Shown in pieces: positions 27,975 to 38,726 of a stretch of DNA of 64,000 bases; position 1 is the stretch's first letter; each line of letters opens with the position of its first letter. The translations under genes were made by a program, and so were the position numbers. The DNA is taken from NCBI RefSeq assembly GCF_009793355.1, contig NZ_WTKP01000001.1, positions 124,001 to 188,000 of the forward strand, in the 5' to 3' direction. This DNA comes from Vreelandella zhuhanensis. GTDB taxonomy: Bacteria > Pseudomonadota > Gammaproteobacteria > Pseudomonadales > Halomonadaceae. The notes beneath the pieces were generated by a model. It ran no database searches. It was not told the origin of the DNA and saw only the letters and a program-made list of their open reading frames with translations.

Positions 27975-28249
27975 CGGTCCGAGCACCCTTCAATAGCGTT
28001 GCACCTGGAACTTGAAACCGCCAATCTTTTTGGCGTATCACACATCAGATCATGCAACACTGGGTACTGGAGGAAATGACTCTCTTCCAGAGCAAAGAAC
28101 CTGTCATTCTCGAGCTTAGGGTCATTGCCATTTATGGATCGGAAGGCTCCGCGGCAAGTAAAAAATTGGATTTACGGTATTGAAACGCAACAGCTTAATT
28201 GAGACCGTTCACTGACGGAGAGCCGGTCGCTCATGCAACGAGACGTTCA

Positions 28250-29230
28250 ATGAAGAAGATATTCAGTGCTTGGCTATGTGGAATTTTCAGCTCCATGGCT
28301 CAAGCAGAACCTGTCAACGATAGCGACCTACCCGAATGGGCAGACCGCCATTTTTCTCCGGCCCATGCAAACGTGGCGCGATGGGTAGATACCACGTCAC
28401 GAAACATCGATAGATTTTTCGGCACCGATGATTATCAAGAAGTCGATAACGAGTCTTACCTGCGTATCGGTCAGGAAGTCGATTGGCGAGAGGGAGAAGG
28501 CACTGATGTCGAGCTCAACCTACGTTATCGACTTGATCTGCCTACCTCGGAAGAACGTCTCAGGCTGCTTATCGAAAGTGACCCGGAAGAAGCCCAGGGT
28601 ACCTTGGAAGAACAAGGTTCCGGACGCTTGGCCAGGGATCAGCGCGACCGGAGCACCTCCACCCTGGGCCTCGCCTGGCTAGAAAAGCGTGACAAACGCG
28701 AAACATGGAACAACCGTGTGGATAGCGGGGTGCGTTTGCGGTTACCTCTCGACCCTTACCTTCGTTTTACCAACGAACGGCTCTGGAGCTTGAATGAAAG
28801 CCCTTGGCAACTGGAATCCAACAATCGGCTTTCCTGGTTTAGCCACGATGGTTACTCGGCGAGAACTCGCTGGGACATGGGTCGGCCGCTCAGCAGCAGC
28901 CGGCACCTACGCTTTATCACCAATGTTCAGTGGCGCGAAGAGCACGACACCCTGGAATATAGCGAAACCGCCGAACTCAATCATCGAATCAATCGCCGCA
29001 GTGCGCTGCGTTACTCGGCAATTGCCTTGGGAGAAAGCGTTTCTGACCCGCGCTTGAACGATTACTATCTCCAGACCCGCTATCGTCGCAACCTGCACAA
29101 GGGCATTCTTTACGCCGACGTAATCCCTGAACTGCACTTTGCGCGTGAAGAGGATTACCACCCTCGCTGGGCCATGACACTGCGCCTGGAGATGTATTTT
29201 CACCGTGAATTTGACCGAGACTTTTTTTAA
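28250..29230 (+). CDS. Putative outer-membrane beta-barrel protein
   Basis: From ATG 28250 the protein has 326 residues with a signal peptide (MKKIFSAWLCGIFSSMAQA). The mature part is rich in alternating polar and aromatic strands with Arg/Glu turns, such as LNLRYRLDLP, RTRWDMG and TNVQWREEHDTLEY, and it ends in Phe (REFDRDFF), a typical outer-membrane sorting signal. I recognise no named family; an outer-membrane barrel is inferred. Only weak purines precede the start. It begins the core genome to the right of the island and is convergent with the SDR gene. Confidence 0.7.
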   Translation: MKKIFSAWLCGIFSSMAQAEPVNDSDLPEWADRHFSPAHANVARWVDTTSRNIDRFFGTDDYQEVDNESYLRIGQEVDWREGEGTDVELNLRYRLDLPTSEERLRLLIESDPEEAQGTLEEQGSGRLARDQRDRSTSTLGLAWLEKRDKRETWNNRVDSGVRLRLPLDPYLRFTNERLWSLNESPWQLESNNRLSWFSHDGYSARTRWDMGRPLSSSRHLRFITNVQWREEHDTLEYSETAELNHRINRRSALRYSAIALGESVSDPRLNDYYLQTRYRRNLHKGILYADVIPELHFAREEDYHPRWAMTLRLEMYFHREFDRDFF

Positions 29231-29264
29231 AACCCATTTTAAAGCGCCAACCACACCAACGATG

Positions 29265-29294
29265 TCAAAGTCGGCCTGGTCAGGCCGACTTTGA
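29265..29294. terminator. 30-base near-perfect palindrome between convergent genes
   Basis: TCAAAGTCGGCCTG and CAGGCCGACTTTGA are exact reverse complements around a two-base centre. It lies between two convergent genes and most likely terminates both, although no T tract follows on either side. Confidence 0.6.
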
Positions 29295-29338
29295 GCACTG
29301 CAGTTATCCTTTGATCCCAGATGTTAAGGCGCAAGGCA

Positions 29339-30100
29339 TTAAAGGCGCAAACCCCCATCGCATTCCAGAATACGGCCGGTGTAATAATCGTTTGTAAAAA
29401 TAAACTCCACGCTTTGTGCAATATTATCAGGCTCACCCAAGCGCTTCAGAGGCACACTCGAAGTAATTCTTTCCAGCATGTCCGATCGCATTGATTCGGT
29501 CATTTCCGTCTTCATGAAGCCAGGAGCCACACCTCCTACGCGGATACCATAGCGGGCCAGCTCGTTCGCCCAAGTGACGGTAAGCGACGAAATGCCGGCT
29601 TTGGCTGCGGCGTAATTGCTCTGGCCCATGTTCCCCACTTGGGAAATACTGGAAATATTGACGATTACCCCTTCATGGCCAGCTTCGATCATCTGGGTGG
29701 CGGCTTCACGACCACACAGAAAAACACCGGTCAGATTGATGTGGATAACCTGCTGCCAATCCTTCAACGACATCCGTTTGTCCACCTCACCTTCCTTGGC
29801 TTTAACCAACAAGGCGTCCTTAGTGATACCGGCATTGTTAACCAAGCCATGGATGGGTCCCATCTGCCTGGCAATATCGGCAAATCCTTGTATGACCGAA
29901 TCTTCATTGCTCACATCGATAACAAAGCTCTCGGCCTCGATACCTTCTTCACGTAATTGAGAAACGGCATTGTCCAGCGTCTCGGCACTGATATCCAACA
30001 GCGCCAACCTTGCCTTTTGCTTACCGAGTCGTCTCGCCATGGCGAGACCCAACCCTTGAGCACCACCGGTAATTGCAATGACTGTATTTGCCAATTCCAT
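29339..30100 (-). CDS. SDR-family oxidoreductase, FabG-like (3-oxoacyl / acetoacetyl-CoA reductase type)
   Basis: The 253-residue protein is a classical short-chain dehydrogenase. TGGAQGLG (11-18) binds the nucleotide, LVNNAG is present, and the catalytic Ser (NISSIS), Tyr and Lys (YAAAK) are intact. It ends with the ECDGGLRL tail typical of 3-oxoacyl reductases. The exact substrate (acyl-ACP in fatty-acid synthesis or acetoacetyl-CoA in polyhydroxybutyrate synthesis) cannot be read from sequence, and no acpP, fabD or phaC is nearby. AGGAG precedes the start. Confidence 0.88.
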   Translation of the reverse strand: MELANTVIAITGGAQGLGLAMARRLGKQKARLALLDISAETLDNAVSQLREEGIEAESFVIDVSNEDSVIQGFADIARQMGPIHGLVNNAGITKDALLVKAKEGEVDKRMSLKDWQQVIHINLTGVFLCGREAATQMIEAGHEGVIVNISSISQVGNMGQSNYAAAKAGISSLTVTWANELARYGIRVGGVAPGFMKTEMTESMRSDMLERITSSVPLKRLGEPDNIAQSVEFIFTNDYYTGRILECDGGLRL

Positions 30101-30285
30101 TTTGCGTCTCCTTTCACTTCAACAATTTATCATCGACTCTATGCTTCTTTATCGCCAATCACAGTACTCATTCATTGTGCATCGCAGCATAGCGCATGAC
30201 CTATAAAAAATCGAGCAACCCCCACACCCTTGTTTTTTGGTGGAATGCCACCACATTGACCAAGGACGTTATATTCGGAGCCAGC

Positions 30286-30801
30286 ATGCCCATCTTGTTA
30301 TTTATTTCATTATTTACCCTTATTGATTTTGTCATTCTATTTTCAGTGGGTAGTCAAATCGGCCTCCTGACTACCCTGGTTCTGATATTACTCACCGGTG
30401 TTGCCGGCTTGCACCTTATTCGCAAGGAAGGCGTGGCCACCTTGGCTCGTGCCAAACAACGCATGAATGCAGGAGAACTTCCCTCCGGTGAATTGCTAAC
30501 CGGTGCGGCATTGATTTTCGGAGGTGCCCTGCTGATGGCACCCGGGTTTCTTTCCGACGCCCTGGGCTTTGCCTGCCTGATACCTGCTGCACGTCAGCTA
30601 TTGCTCAAGGTACTGACTTGGCTGGGACTGCGTGCCGGAGGCAAGAAGCGCGCTCCCCATCACGACCAGGAGACTAATTTCACTCAACGGGATCGCCAGC
30701 CACGCCGTGAACAGGAGCCTCATGACCAGGCTTCGGCATCGAACAGCCAGCCTCTTGAAGGCGACTTCATCAGCCGTGACGAACCTTTTCATCGGCGCTA
30801 A
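30286..30801 (+). CDS. fxsA: FxsA-family membrane protein
   Basis: FxsA is a small inner-membrane protein; in E. coli its overproduction eases F-plasmid exclusion of phage T7. The ATG at 30286 follows GGAG by five bases and gives 171 residues; the upstream extension to 30196 lacks support. The hydrophobic N-terminal half (PILLFISLFTLIDFVILF), RKEGVATLARAKQRMNAGELP (a cytoplasmic loop) and LMAPGFLSDALGFACLIPAAR are family signatures. The tail is Arg/Gln/Glu-rich. It stands upstream of groESL, as in many gammaproteobacteria. Confidence 0.93.
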   Translation: MPILLFISLFTLIDFVILFSVGSQIGLLTTLVLILLTGVAGLHLIRKEGVATLARAKQRMNAGELPSGELLTGAALIFGGALLMAPGFLSDALGFACLIPAARQLLLKVLTWLGLRAGGKKRAPHHDQETNFTQRDRQPRREQEPHDQASASNSQPLEGDFISRDEPFHRR

Positions 30802-30873
30802 GGGATACTCTTCGTCGGTGCTCATGAATACTCTGGTCATTTCAGCGAACAGGGATTTTTTTTGTGCCAACCC

Positions 30874-30901
30874 CTTGAAAGACTACGTCCAGCCCCCACT
30901 T
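30874..30901 (+). promoter_or_regulatory. Sigma-32-type heat-shock promoter of groESL
   Basis: CTTGAAA (30874-30880) and CCCCACTT (30894-30901) are separated by 13 bases, matching the consensus CTTGAAA-N(11-16)-CCCCATNT with one mismatch. It lies about 165 bases before groES. Confidence 0.8.
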
Positions 30902-31064
30902 TTGTGGCAGCACACAGTTCAGGTGATAACGCAGTTATCCGCGGTATCACCATCGACAAGGAAGGCGCCCCAGGCACCTTCACTTCCCGGCAGGCACCCC
31001 CTGAGGGAATGACACTTAGATAACCGCCCATGTGGGCCTTGATACTAGTTAGGAGAACGTGAGC

Positions 31065-31358
31065 ATGAACATCCGTCCTTTGCACGATCGCGTCGTTATC
31101 CGTCGCGTGGAAGAAGAACAGAAAACTGCTGGCGGCATCGTGCTTCCAGGCAATGCACAGGAAAAGCCCACTCGTGGTGAAATTCTGGCAGTAGGTAACG
31201 GACGCATTCTGGAAAATGGTGAAGTTCGCCCGCTCGACGTCAAGGTTGGCGACAACGTGATTTTCAAGGATAGCTTCGGGGTCGAGAAACAGAAGATCGA
31301 TGGCGAAGAAGTCCTGATCATGAGCGAATCCGACATTCTTGCGGTTGTTGAAGGCTAA
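31065..31358 (+). CDS. groES: Co-chaperonin GroES
   Basis: GroES caps the GroEL cylinder to form the folding chamber. The 97-residue protein reads [14 protein letters not shown] and contains the mobile loop [12 protein letters not shown] (near residues 20-33). I use the ATG at 31065, nine bases after AGGAG; a GTG two codons upstream is also in frame. groEL follows 57 bases downstream. Confidence 0.98.
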   Translation: MNIRPLHDRVVIRRVEEEQKTAGGIVLPGNAQEKPTRGEILAVGNGRILENGEVRPLDVKVGDNVIFKDSFGVEKQKIDGEEVLIMSESDILAVVEG

Positions 31359-31403
31359 GCGACTGCTTTTCTTCACCATCACGTTTCACGAACTCGATTT
31401 TAG

Positions 31404-33059
<1,656 letters not shown>

Positions 33060-33100
33060 TGCTGGCCTAAGCGCCTTTCACCCCGACGTCTCGTCGACTC

Positions 33101-33127
33101 AAGCCCCGCCCATGCGGGGCTTGTTTT
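33101..33127 (+). terminator. Terminator of groESL
   Basis: AAGCCCCGC and GCGGGGCTT form a nine-pair stem with a four-base loop, followed by GTTTTT, about 40 bases after groEL. Confidence 0.85.
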
Positions 33128-33191
33128 TGGCTGCTACGTATTCTATTACCGGTTTTTTGTTACTATCGGCGTTTTCAATCTGGCGCCTCCC

Positions 33192-33941
33192 ATGCTTCCT
33201 TACCCCATACTCAGCCGCATACGTATTGTCCTGGTTCAGACGTTTCATCCCGGTAACATCGGCGCTTCCGCGCGGGCGATGAAAACCATGGGATTGACCG
33301 ACCTGGTGCTGGTAAATCCACGCGCCTTCCCCGACGAAGAAGCCACACGCCTGGCAGCCGGTGCCGAGGACCTGGTAGCCCAGGCGCGTGTCGTCACTTC
33401 CCTGGAAGAGGCGGTAAACGACTGCGTTCAGGTGGTCGGCGCCAGTGCCCGACTGCGTAGCCTGCCGCTGCCGCATTTCGATGAACCCGACGACATGGCT
33501 CAGACGGTGATCCAGAATGCCCATCAGGCACCGGTTGCTCTCGTGTTCGGCCGTGAGCGCTCGGGGCTGACCAATGACGAAATCCGCCATTGCACCCATC
33601 AAGTCAGCATTCCCGCCAACCCTGAGTACGGCATCCTCAACCTTTCCCAGGCGGTGCAGATTCTCGCCTATGAAGTCCATCGTGCCTGGCGCAAGTCTGC
33701 CGACAGTGCATTCACTTATCAGCGCCCGCTCGAAGATACGCCCCCCAGCCGTGAGCAGTTCATGCATTTTCAGGCGCATCTGACGCGAATGATGCAGCAA
33801 AGTGGCTTTCTTACCCAACCCCACGCGCGCACCCAACAACAGCTTCAGGCGCTGTTTACCCGTGCCCAACCCAGTCGCAAGGAGCTTTCCTTGCTGCGTG
33901 GCCTGCTCAACGCTCTGGCCCCCGAGGAAGACAAGCACTGA
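33192..33941 (+). CDS. trmJ: tRNA (cytidine/uridine-2'-O-)-methyltransferase TrmJ
   Basis: TrmJ methylates the ribose of tRNA position 32. The 249-residue SPOUT-class protein shows VLVQTFHPGNIGASARAMKTMG (binding loop, near 12-33), the FGRERSGLTNDE motif (near 120) and the knot segment NPEYGILNLSQAVQ (near 140). The helical C-terminal extension found in TrmJ is present. It stands alone between groEL and an MFS gene; in many relatives trmJ precedes iscR or cysE. Confidence 0.9.
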   Translation: MLPYPILSRIRIVLVQTFHPGNIGASARAMKTMGLTDLVLVNPRAFPDEEATRLAAGAEDLVAQARVVTSLEEAVNDCVQVVGASARLRSLPLPHFDEPDDMAQTVIQNAHQAPVALVFGRERSGLTNDEIRHCTHQVSIPANPEYGILNLSQAVQILAYEVHRAWRKSADSAFTYQRPLEDTPPSREQFMHFQAHLTRMMQQSGFLTQPHARTQQQLQALFTRAQPSRKELSLLRGLLNALAPEEDKH

Positions 33942-33995
33942 AACGCATGCCATAGTAGACAATAAATTAGTCTGCGAACCAATGAGATAACCATC

Positions 33996-35222
33996 ATGCC
34001 TGCCACACCAACCCTGGTCGTCACGCGCCATCATGTGCTTTTACTGATCATCCTGGGGAGCATGGTGATCGCCACCGCCATGGGGCTGCGCCATGGCTTT
34101 GGGCTTTTCATGGCGCCCATGAGCAACGATTTTGGCTGGGGGCGTGAAGTTTTCGCCTTTGCCCTGGCCTTGCAAAACCTGATATGGGGGCTGACCCAGC
34201 CGTTTACCGGCGCCTTGGCGGATCGCTTCGGCGCGGCTCGGGTCATTGTGATCTGTGGCGCACTCTATGCCTTGGGCCTAGTGATGATGGGGCTTTCAGG
34301 CTCGGCCTTGAGCATGACCCTGAGCGCCGGGGTGTTGATCGGCCTGGGCCTTTCGGGTACCACTTTTTCGGTGATCCTGGGGGCAGTCGGACGTGCGGTG
34401 GCGCCGGAAAAGCGCAGCATGGCCATGGGTATCGTGAGCGCGGCGGGCTCCTTCGGCCAGTTTGCCATGCTGCCCGGCACCCTGGGTCTGCTCGAATGGC
34501 TGGGCTGGTCGGCGGCACTATTGGCCATGGGTTGCATGGCGGCCTTGATGGTACCGCTGGGCGCCATGCTGCGGGATAAACCTATGGCGCACCAGGCTGG
34601 GGATCTCAGTCTGAAAGCCGCACTAAATGAAGCTGCCGGCCAGCGAGGCTTTTGGATGCTATGCCTGGGATTTTTCGTGTGTGGCTTTCAGGTGGTGTTC
34701 ATTGCCGTTCATTTGCCGAGTTACTTATTTGATAATGGCTTGGCGATACAGGTGGGCAGTACTGTCCTGGCACTGGTAGGGCTGTTCAATATTTTCGGCA
34801 CCTACCTGGCGGGCTGGCTAGGAGGACACTTTTCCAAGCCACATCTGCTGAGTTGGTTGTATTTGATTCGTGGAGGGGTAATTGCCGCCTTTGTCTTTCT
34901 GCCGTTGAGCCCCATCAGCGCCTACCTGTTCGGTATCGCCATCGGACTCTTGTGGCTTTCCACCGTGCCCTTGACCAATGGCATCGTGGCCTCGGTGTTC
35001 GGTGTACGCCACCTCTCCATGCTGGGTGGCATCGTGTTTCTTTTCCATCAGCTGGGATCGTTCATGGGCGTCTGGATGGGCGGCTATCTTTACGATCTGA
35101 CCGGCCATTATGATCTGGTCTGGCAGATCGCCATCCTGCTTTCGGTAATAGCCGCCGCCCTGCACTGGTTCATCAGCGAGGCGCCCTTGCAGCGCCCCGT
35201 TATCCAAGTGGTTTCTCAATAA
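33996..35222 (+). CDS. Major facilitator superfamily transporter
   Basis: The 408-residue protein has about 12 hydrophobic helices and the MFS loop 2-3 motif GALADRFGAARV (near residue 72). The RHGFGLFMAPMSNDFGWGRE segment of helix 1 resembles the monocarboxylate/oxalate-formate-like MFS branch. The substrate is not evident; ackA is next but convergent, which offers no real link. Membrane location is certain, direction of transport is not. Confidence 0.88.
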   Translation: MPATPTLVVTRHHVLLLIILGSMVIATAMGLRHGFGLFMAPMSNDFGWGREVFAFALALQNLIWGLTQPFTGALADRFGAARVIVICGALYALGLVMMGLSGSALSMTLSAGVLIGLGLSGTTFSVILGAVGRAVAPEKRSMAMGIVSAAGSFGQFAMLPGTLGLLEWLGWSAALLAMGCMAALMVPLGAMLRDKPMAHQAGDLSLKAALNEAAGQRGFWMLCLGFFVCGFQVVFIAVHLPSYLFDNGLAIQVGSTVLALVGLFNIFGTYLAGWLGGHFSKPHLLSWLYLIRGGVIAAFVFLPLSPISAYLFGIAIGLLWLSTVPLTNGIVASVFGVRHLSMLGGIVFLFHQLGSFMGVWMGGYLYDLTGHYDLVWQIAILLSVIAAALHWFISEAPLQRPVIQVVSQ

Positions 35223-35249
35223 ACCAGTCACCAGGCAGGCACTTATCTG

Positions 35250-36488
35250 CTACTCAGCGTTCGCCTTTGCTGACTCGGCTTGCAGATGCTTCGCACTGTG
35301 CCAGGCGATCATGCGTTCCTCATCGGTGGGTATCACCCAGGCGCCTACCCGGCTTTCAGGATGACTGATGCGTGGGGCATTTTGCTGATTAGCCTCGGTA
35401 TCCAGGGTAACTCCCAACCATTCACAGCCATGACAAACCCCTTCTCGCACTGCAGCCGCTTTCTCACCGATACCTGCGGTGAACACCAACTGGTCCAGCC
35501 CTCCCATGGCAGCCGCCAGACTACCGACTTCCCGCACAATACGATAAATGAACAGATCGATGGCTTCTTGTGCCTCGGGGGCATCGCTTGCCAGAAGCTC
35601 ACGCATATCGCTGCTGATGCCTCCCGACACCCCGAGCAAGCCGGAGCGCTTGTAGAGCAGCTCACTGACTTCATCGACACTCATTTTTTCTTCTTCCAGC
35701 AGATGCAGCACCAGGCCCGGGTCAATATTGCCGCAACGCGTCCCCATGGGTAGCCCATCCACGGCGGTAAAGCCCATGGTAGAGGTTACACTCCTGCCAT
35801 TGTGAATGGCGCACATGCTTGCCCCATTTCCCAAGTGAGCCACGATCACCCGTTCAGCTGAGGCGTCTTCTAGATGGCTTTCTAGATAGCCCGGCAAGAC
35901 GCGATTGATATAGTCGTAGGAAAGCCCATGAAAGCCGTAACGCACCAAGCCTTTTTCGGTCAACTCTCGCGGAATGGCAAAGTGCTGGGACACCTCGGGT
36001 TGCGTGGTATGAAAAGCGGTATCGAAGCACGCCACCTGTACCAGGTCCGGGCGCTGTTCGGCAAGCATCTTGACCGGCGCCAGACAAAACGGCTGGTGCA
36101 GTGGCGCCAGAGAAATCAGGGTTTCCAGCGCCTGGGTGTTTTTCTCATCCAGCACTACCGGTGCATGATAATCACGCCCACCATGCACCACCCGATGACC
36201 GACCACGGCGATATCTTCAAGGTCGGGCTGTTGCTCGATCCATGTCAGCAAACGCTCAAGGGCGGCATGATGCTCCATGCCTTCCGGCAGTTCGCGCGCC
36301 TGCTCGGTTTCCACCGGCTCGCCCTGGCCATTCTTGAGAGTAAAGCGCGGCGTCTGACCGAGGCCGGAAAAGTGGCCCTGATAACGCATCTGAAAACGCG
36401 CCAGGCTTTCGTCGTCGTCATCGCCAGGAGCATACAGAGCGAACTTGATGCTGGAAGAACCACTGTTGATGACCAGAATATCCTTCAT
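35250..36488 (-). CDS. ackA: Acetate kinase
   Basis: Acetate kinase interconverts acetyl phosphate plus ADP with acetate plus ATP. The 412-residue protein opens with DILVINSGSSSIKFALY (metal/ATP motif), has VGHRVVHGG (near 97), CFDTAFH (near 155) and LGNGASMCAI, all ASKHA-fold signatures. It is the last gene of a three-gene operon; the gap to the upstream fusion gene is only 11 bases, and AAGGAGCGG precedes the ATG. The neighbouring phosphotransacetylase domain would supply the acyl phosphate. Confidence 0.95.
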   Translation of the reverse strand: MKDILVINSGSSSIKFALYAPGDDDDESLARFQMRYQGHFSGLGQTPRFTLKNGQGEPVETEQARELPEGMEHHAALERLLTWIEQQPDLEDIAVVGHRVVHGGRDYHAPVVLDEKNTQALETLISLAPLHQPFCLAPVKMLAEQRPDLVQVACFDTAFHTTQPEVSQHFAIPRELTEKGLVRYGFHGLSYDYINRVLPGYLESHLEDASAERVIVAHLGNGASMCAIHNGRSVTSTMGFTAVDGLPMGTRCGNIDPGLVLHLLEEEKMSVDEVSELLYKRSGLLGVSGGISSDMRELLASDAPEAQEAIDLFIYRIVREVGSLAAAMGGLDQLVFTAGIGEKAAAVREGVCHGCEWLGVTLDTEANQQNAPRISHPESRVGAWVIPTDEERMIAWHSAKHLQAESAKANAE

Positions 36489-36499
36489 GAAACCGCTCC

Positions 36500-37918
36500 T
36501 TATGATAACGAATGCGTATTCTTCTTTCGATAATCGGACAACAATAGCGCCAGAGCGCAGGAGGCCATGCGCGTTATGGCATCATCGGCCCGGCTGGTGA
36601 GCACGATCGGCACCCGGGCACCCACAACTAGACCAGCCCCTGTGGCGTCGGCCAGATAGGTCAGTTGCTTCATCAGCATGTTGGCCGCCTCCAGATCGGG
36701 CGCGATCAGAATGTCGGCGTTGCCCGCCACCGGCGAGACGATCTTCTTGGTTTCCGCGGCCGTTTCAGAGACGGCATTGTCGAATGCCAGGGGTCCATCC
36801 AGAGTGCCGCCGGTGATCTGGCCACGATCCGCCATCTTGCACAGCGCTGCCGCATCCAAGGTCGAACTGATCTTGGAATTGACTGTCTCCACGGCCGAAA
36901 GAATCGCCACCTTGGGGTCGGTATTGCCCAGGGCGTGGGCAAGTTCGATCACGTTCTGCACGATATCGCGCTTGGTTTCGAGATTGGGGGAGATGTTGAT
37001 CGCCGCATCGGTAATGAACAGCGGCCGAGGATAGGTGGGCACGTCGAATGCCATGACATGGCTGATACACCGCTCGGTACGCAATCCGCCTTCCCGCTTG
37101 AGTACTTGGCGCAATAGCTCATCGGTATGCAGGGCTCCCTTCATCAAGGAGTCGACCTGGCCTTCACGTGTCATGGCGACCGCTTTTTCCGCTGCCGCAT
37201 GGCTGTGAGGCACATCGACCAGTTCGAAATTGGCAATGTCCACTTCCGCTTCGTCGGCGGCCGCCTCGATCTTGGCTTTCGGTCCCACCAGCACCGGTAT
37301 GATCAAGCCCTGCTCGGCGGACTCAGTCGCCCCCAGAATGGAAACTTCATCCACCGGATGGACCACCGCCATACGCACGGCATCCGGATGATCGGCAGCA
37401 GTGAGTATCTCATGCAGCCGCCCACGCTCGGCCAGGCGCACCCGGGGCATGGCGGTGCGCGGACGCCGGATCTTTTGCGTAGGTGCCAATACCCAGGCCT
37501 CGCCTTCGATAACCACCTTGCCTTTCTGGTTCTCACAGCGGCAATCAAAGCGGATATGATGCTTTTCGTCTTTCTTTTCGACGGCCTTGACGCTTACCTT
37601 GAGCACGTCCCCCAGATTCACCGGCGCCTTGAAGGCCAACGTCTGCCCGACATAAACCGTTCCCGGCCCAGGCAACTGGGTGCCCAGCACGGTGGAAATC
37701 AGTGCGCCCCCCCACATTCCATGGGCAATCACTTCATGAAAGGTGCTGCTCTTGGCAAATTCATCATCCACATGGGAAGGATTGATGTCTCCCGACATGA
37801 CCGCAAAGAGCTTGATGTCCTCCATGGTCAGGCGCTTTTCCAAATGTGCCTGATCCCCTACTTGAATTTCATCGAAGGTGCGATTCTCAATGAAACCGTT
37901 TTCCTTTGTCTGTGACAT
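36500..37918 (-). CDS. MaoC-like hydratase / phosphate acetyltransferase fusion
   Basis: The 472-residue protein from ATG 37918 (AGGAG upstream) joins an N-terminal MaoC-type hot-dog domain (about 1-150; GDINPSHVDDEFA and HGMWGGALIS carry the Asp and His of the hydratase motif) to a C-terminal phosphate acetyl/butyryltransferase domain (about 170-470; VHPVDEVSILGA, SLMKGALHTDELL, ITDAAINISPNL). Such proteins are annotated as bifunctional enoyl-CoA hydratase/phosphate acetyltransferase. With ackA and fabI in one operon it probably links acyl-CoA and acyl-phosphate metabolism; in vivo substrates are unknown. Confidence 0.9.
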   Translation of the reverse strand: MSQTKENGFIENRTFDEIQVGDQAHLEKRLTMEDIKLFAVMSGDINPSHVDDEFAKSSTFHEVIAHGMWGGALISTVLGTQLPGPGTVYVGQTLAFKAPVNLGDVLKVSVKAVEKKDEKHHIRFDCRCENQKGKVVIEGEAWVLAPTQKIRRPRTAMPRVRLAERGRLHEILTAADHPDAVRMAVVHPVDEVSILGATESAEQGLIIPVLVGPKAKIEAAADEAEVDIANFELVDVPHSHAAAEKAVAMTREGQVDSLMKGALHTDELLRQVLKREGGLRTERCISHVMAFDVPTYPRPLFITDAAINISPNLETKRDIVQNVIELAHALGNTDPKVAILSAVETVNSKISSTLDAAALCKMADRGQITGGTLDGPLAFDNAVSETAAETKKIVSPVAGNADILIAPDLEAANMLMKQLTYLADATGAGLVVGARVPIVLTSRADDAITRMASCALALLLSDYRKKNTHSLS

Positions 37919-37949
37919 ATTTCGACTCCTAAACGTATTGGCAGGTGAA

Positions 37950-38726
37950 TCAAGCGCGAATGTGATAGCCCGCATCCACGTAATGCGTCATTCCGGAAAG
38001 TGCCGCACCAGAACGTGCCGCTAGATACACCACGGCATTACCGACATCTTCTATCGTCGCCAAGCGTTTGAGGGGCGCGCGGTCTTCGGTGTCTCTAGTC
38101 AGCGCTTCAAACTCTTTCAATCCCGACGCCGCTCGGGTACGAATCACCCCCGGGGATATCGCATGCACCCGGATACCTTTCGGCCCCAGCTCTGCCGCCA
38201 TGTAGCGAGTCGCGGCTTCCAGCGCCGCCTTGACCGGGCCCATCAGGTTGTAGCTATCCACCACCTTATCAGCACCATGATAGGTCATGCTGATCAAACT
38301 ACCTCCGTCCTTCATCAAAGGCTCGGCCAGTTTGTTCATCCGCATAAAGGAATGGCAGGAAATATCCATCGCTTGCAAGAAGCCATCGCGCGAACAATCC
38401 ACTACCCTCCCATGAAGGTCATCAAGCGGGGCAAAGGCAATGCAATGGATAACGAAATCGACCCTTCCCCAACGTTGATCGGCACGCTCGAACAGAGCAC
38501 TTAGTTGCTCATCTTGCTGAACGTCGCAAACCACAAGTTCGGGATCGCCCATATCGGATAATAGTGGCGTTACGAAGCGTTTAGCTTTGGAGGAAGCGCA
38601 AGTCACAAGCATTTCCGCTCCCGCTGCATGGAGTGCCTTGGCACAGCCGTAAGCGATACTGTCTTCATTAGCCAGGCCGGCGACGATGCCCACCTTTCCT
38701 TGCATGGAAAAAGGATGAGAATTCAA
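37950..38726 (-). CDS. fabI: Enoyl-ACP reductase FabI-like SDR protein
   Basis: The protein has the FabI layout of short-chain reductases: GLANEDSIAYGCAKAL near the start, CIAFAPLDDLHGRVVD (near 100) and the widely spaced catalytic pair in SYNLMGPVKA (Tyr-x6-Lys). I propose TTG 38726 as start (eight bases after AAAGGAG), giving 259 residues, the family size; the ATG six codons upstream overlaps that ribosome binding site. FabI reduces trans-2-enoyl-ACP with NAD(P)H. Being first in the operon with the MaoC-Pta fusion and ackA, it may be a pathway-specific paralogue instead of the housekeeping enzyme. Confidence 0.85.
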   Translation of the reverse strand: MNSHPFSMQGKVGIVAGLANEDSIAYGCAKALHAAGAEMLVTCASSKAKRFVTPLLSDMGDPELVVCDVQQDEQLSALFERADQRWGRVDFVIHCIAFAPLDDLHGRVVDCSRDGFLQAMDISCHSFMRMNKLAEPLMKDGGSLISMTYHGADKVVDSYNLMGPVKAALEAATRYMAAELGPKGIRVHAISPGVIRTRAASGLKEFEALTRDTEDRAPLKRLATIEDVGNAVVYLAARSGAALSGMTHYVDAGYHIRA

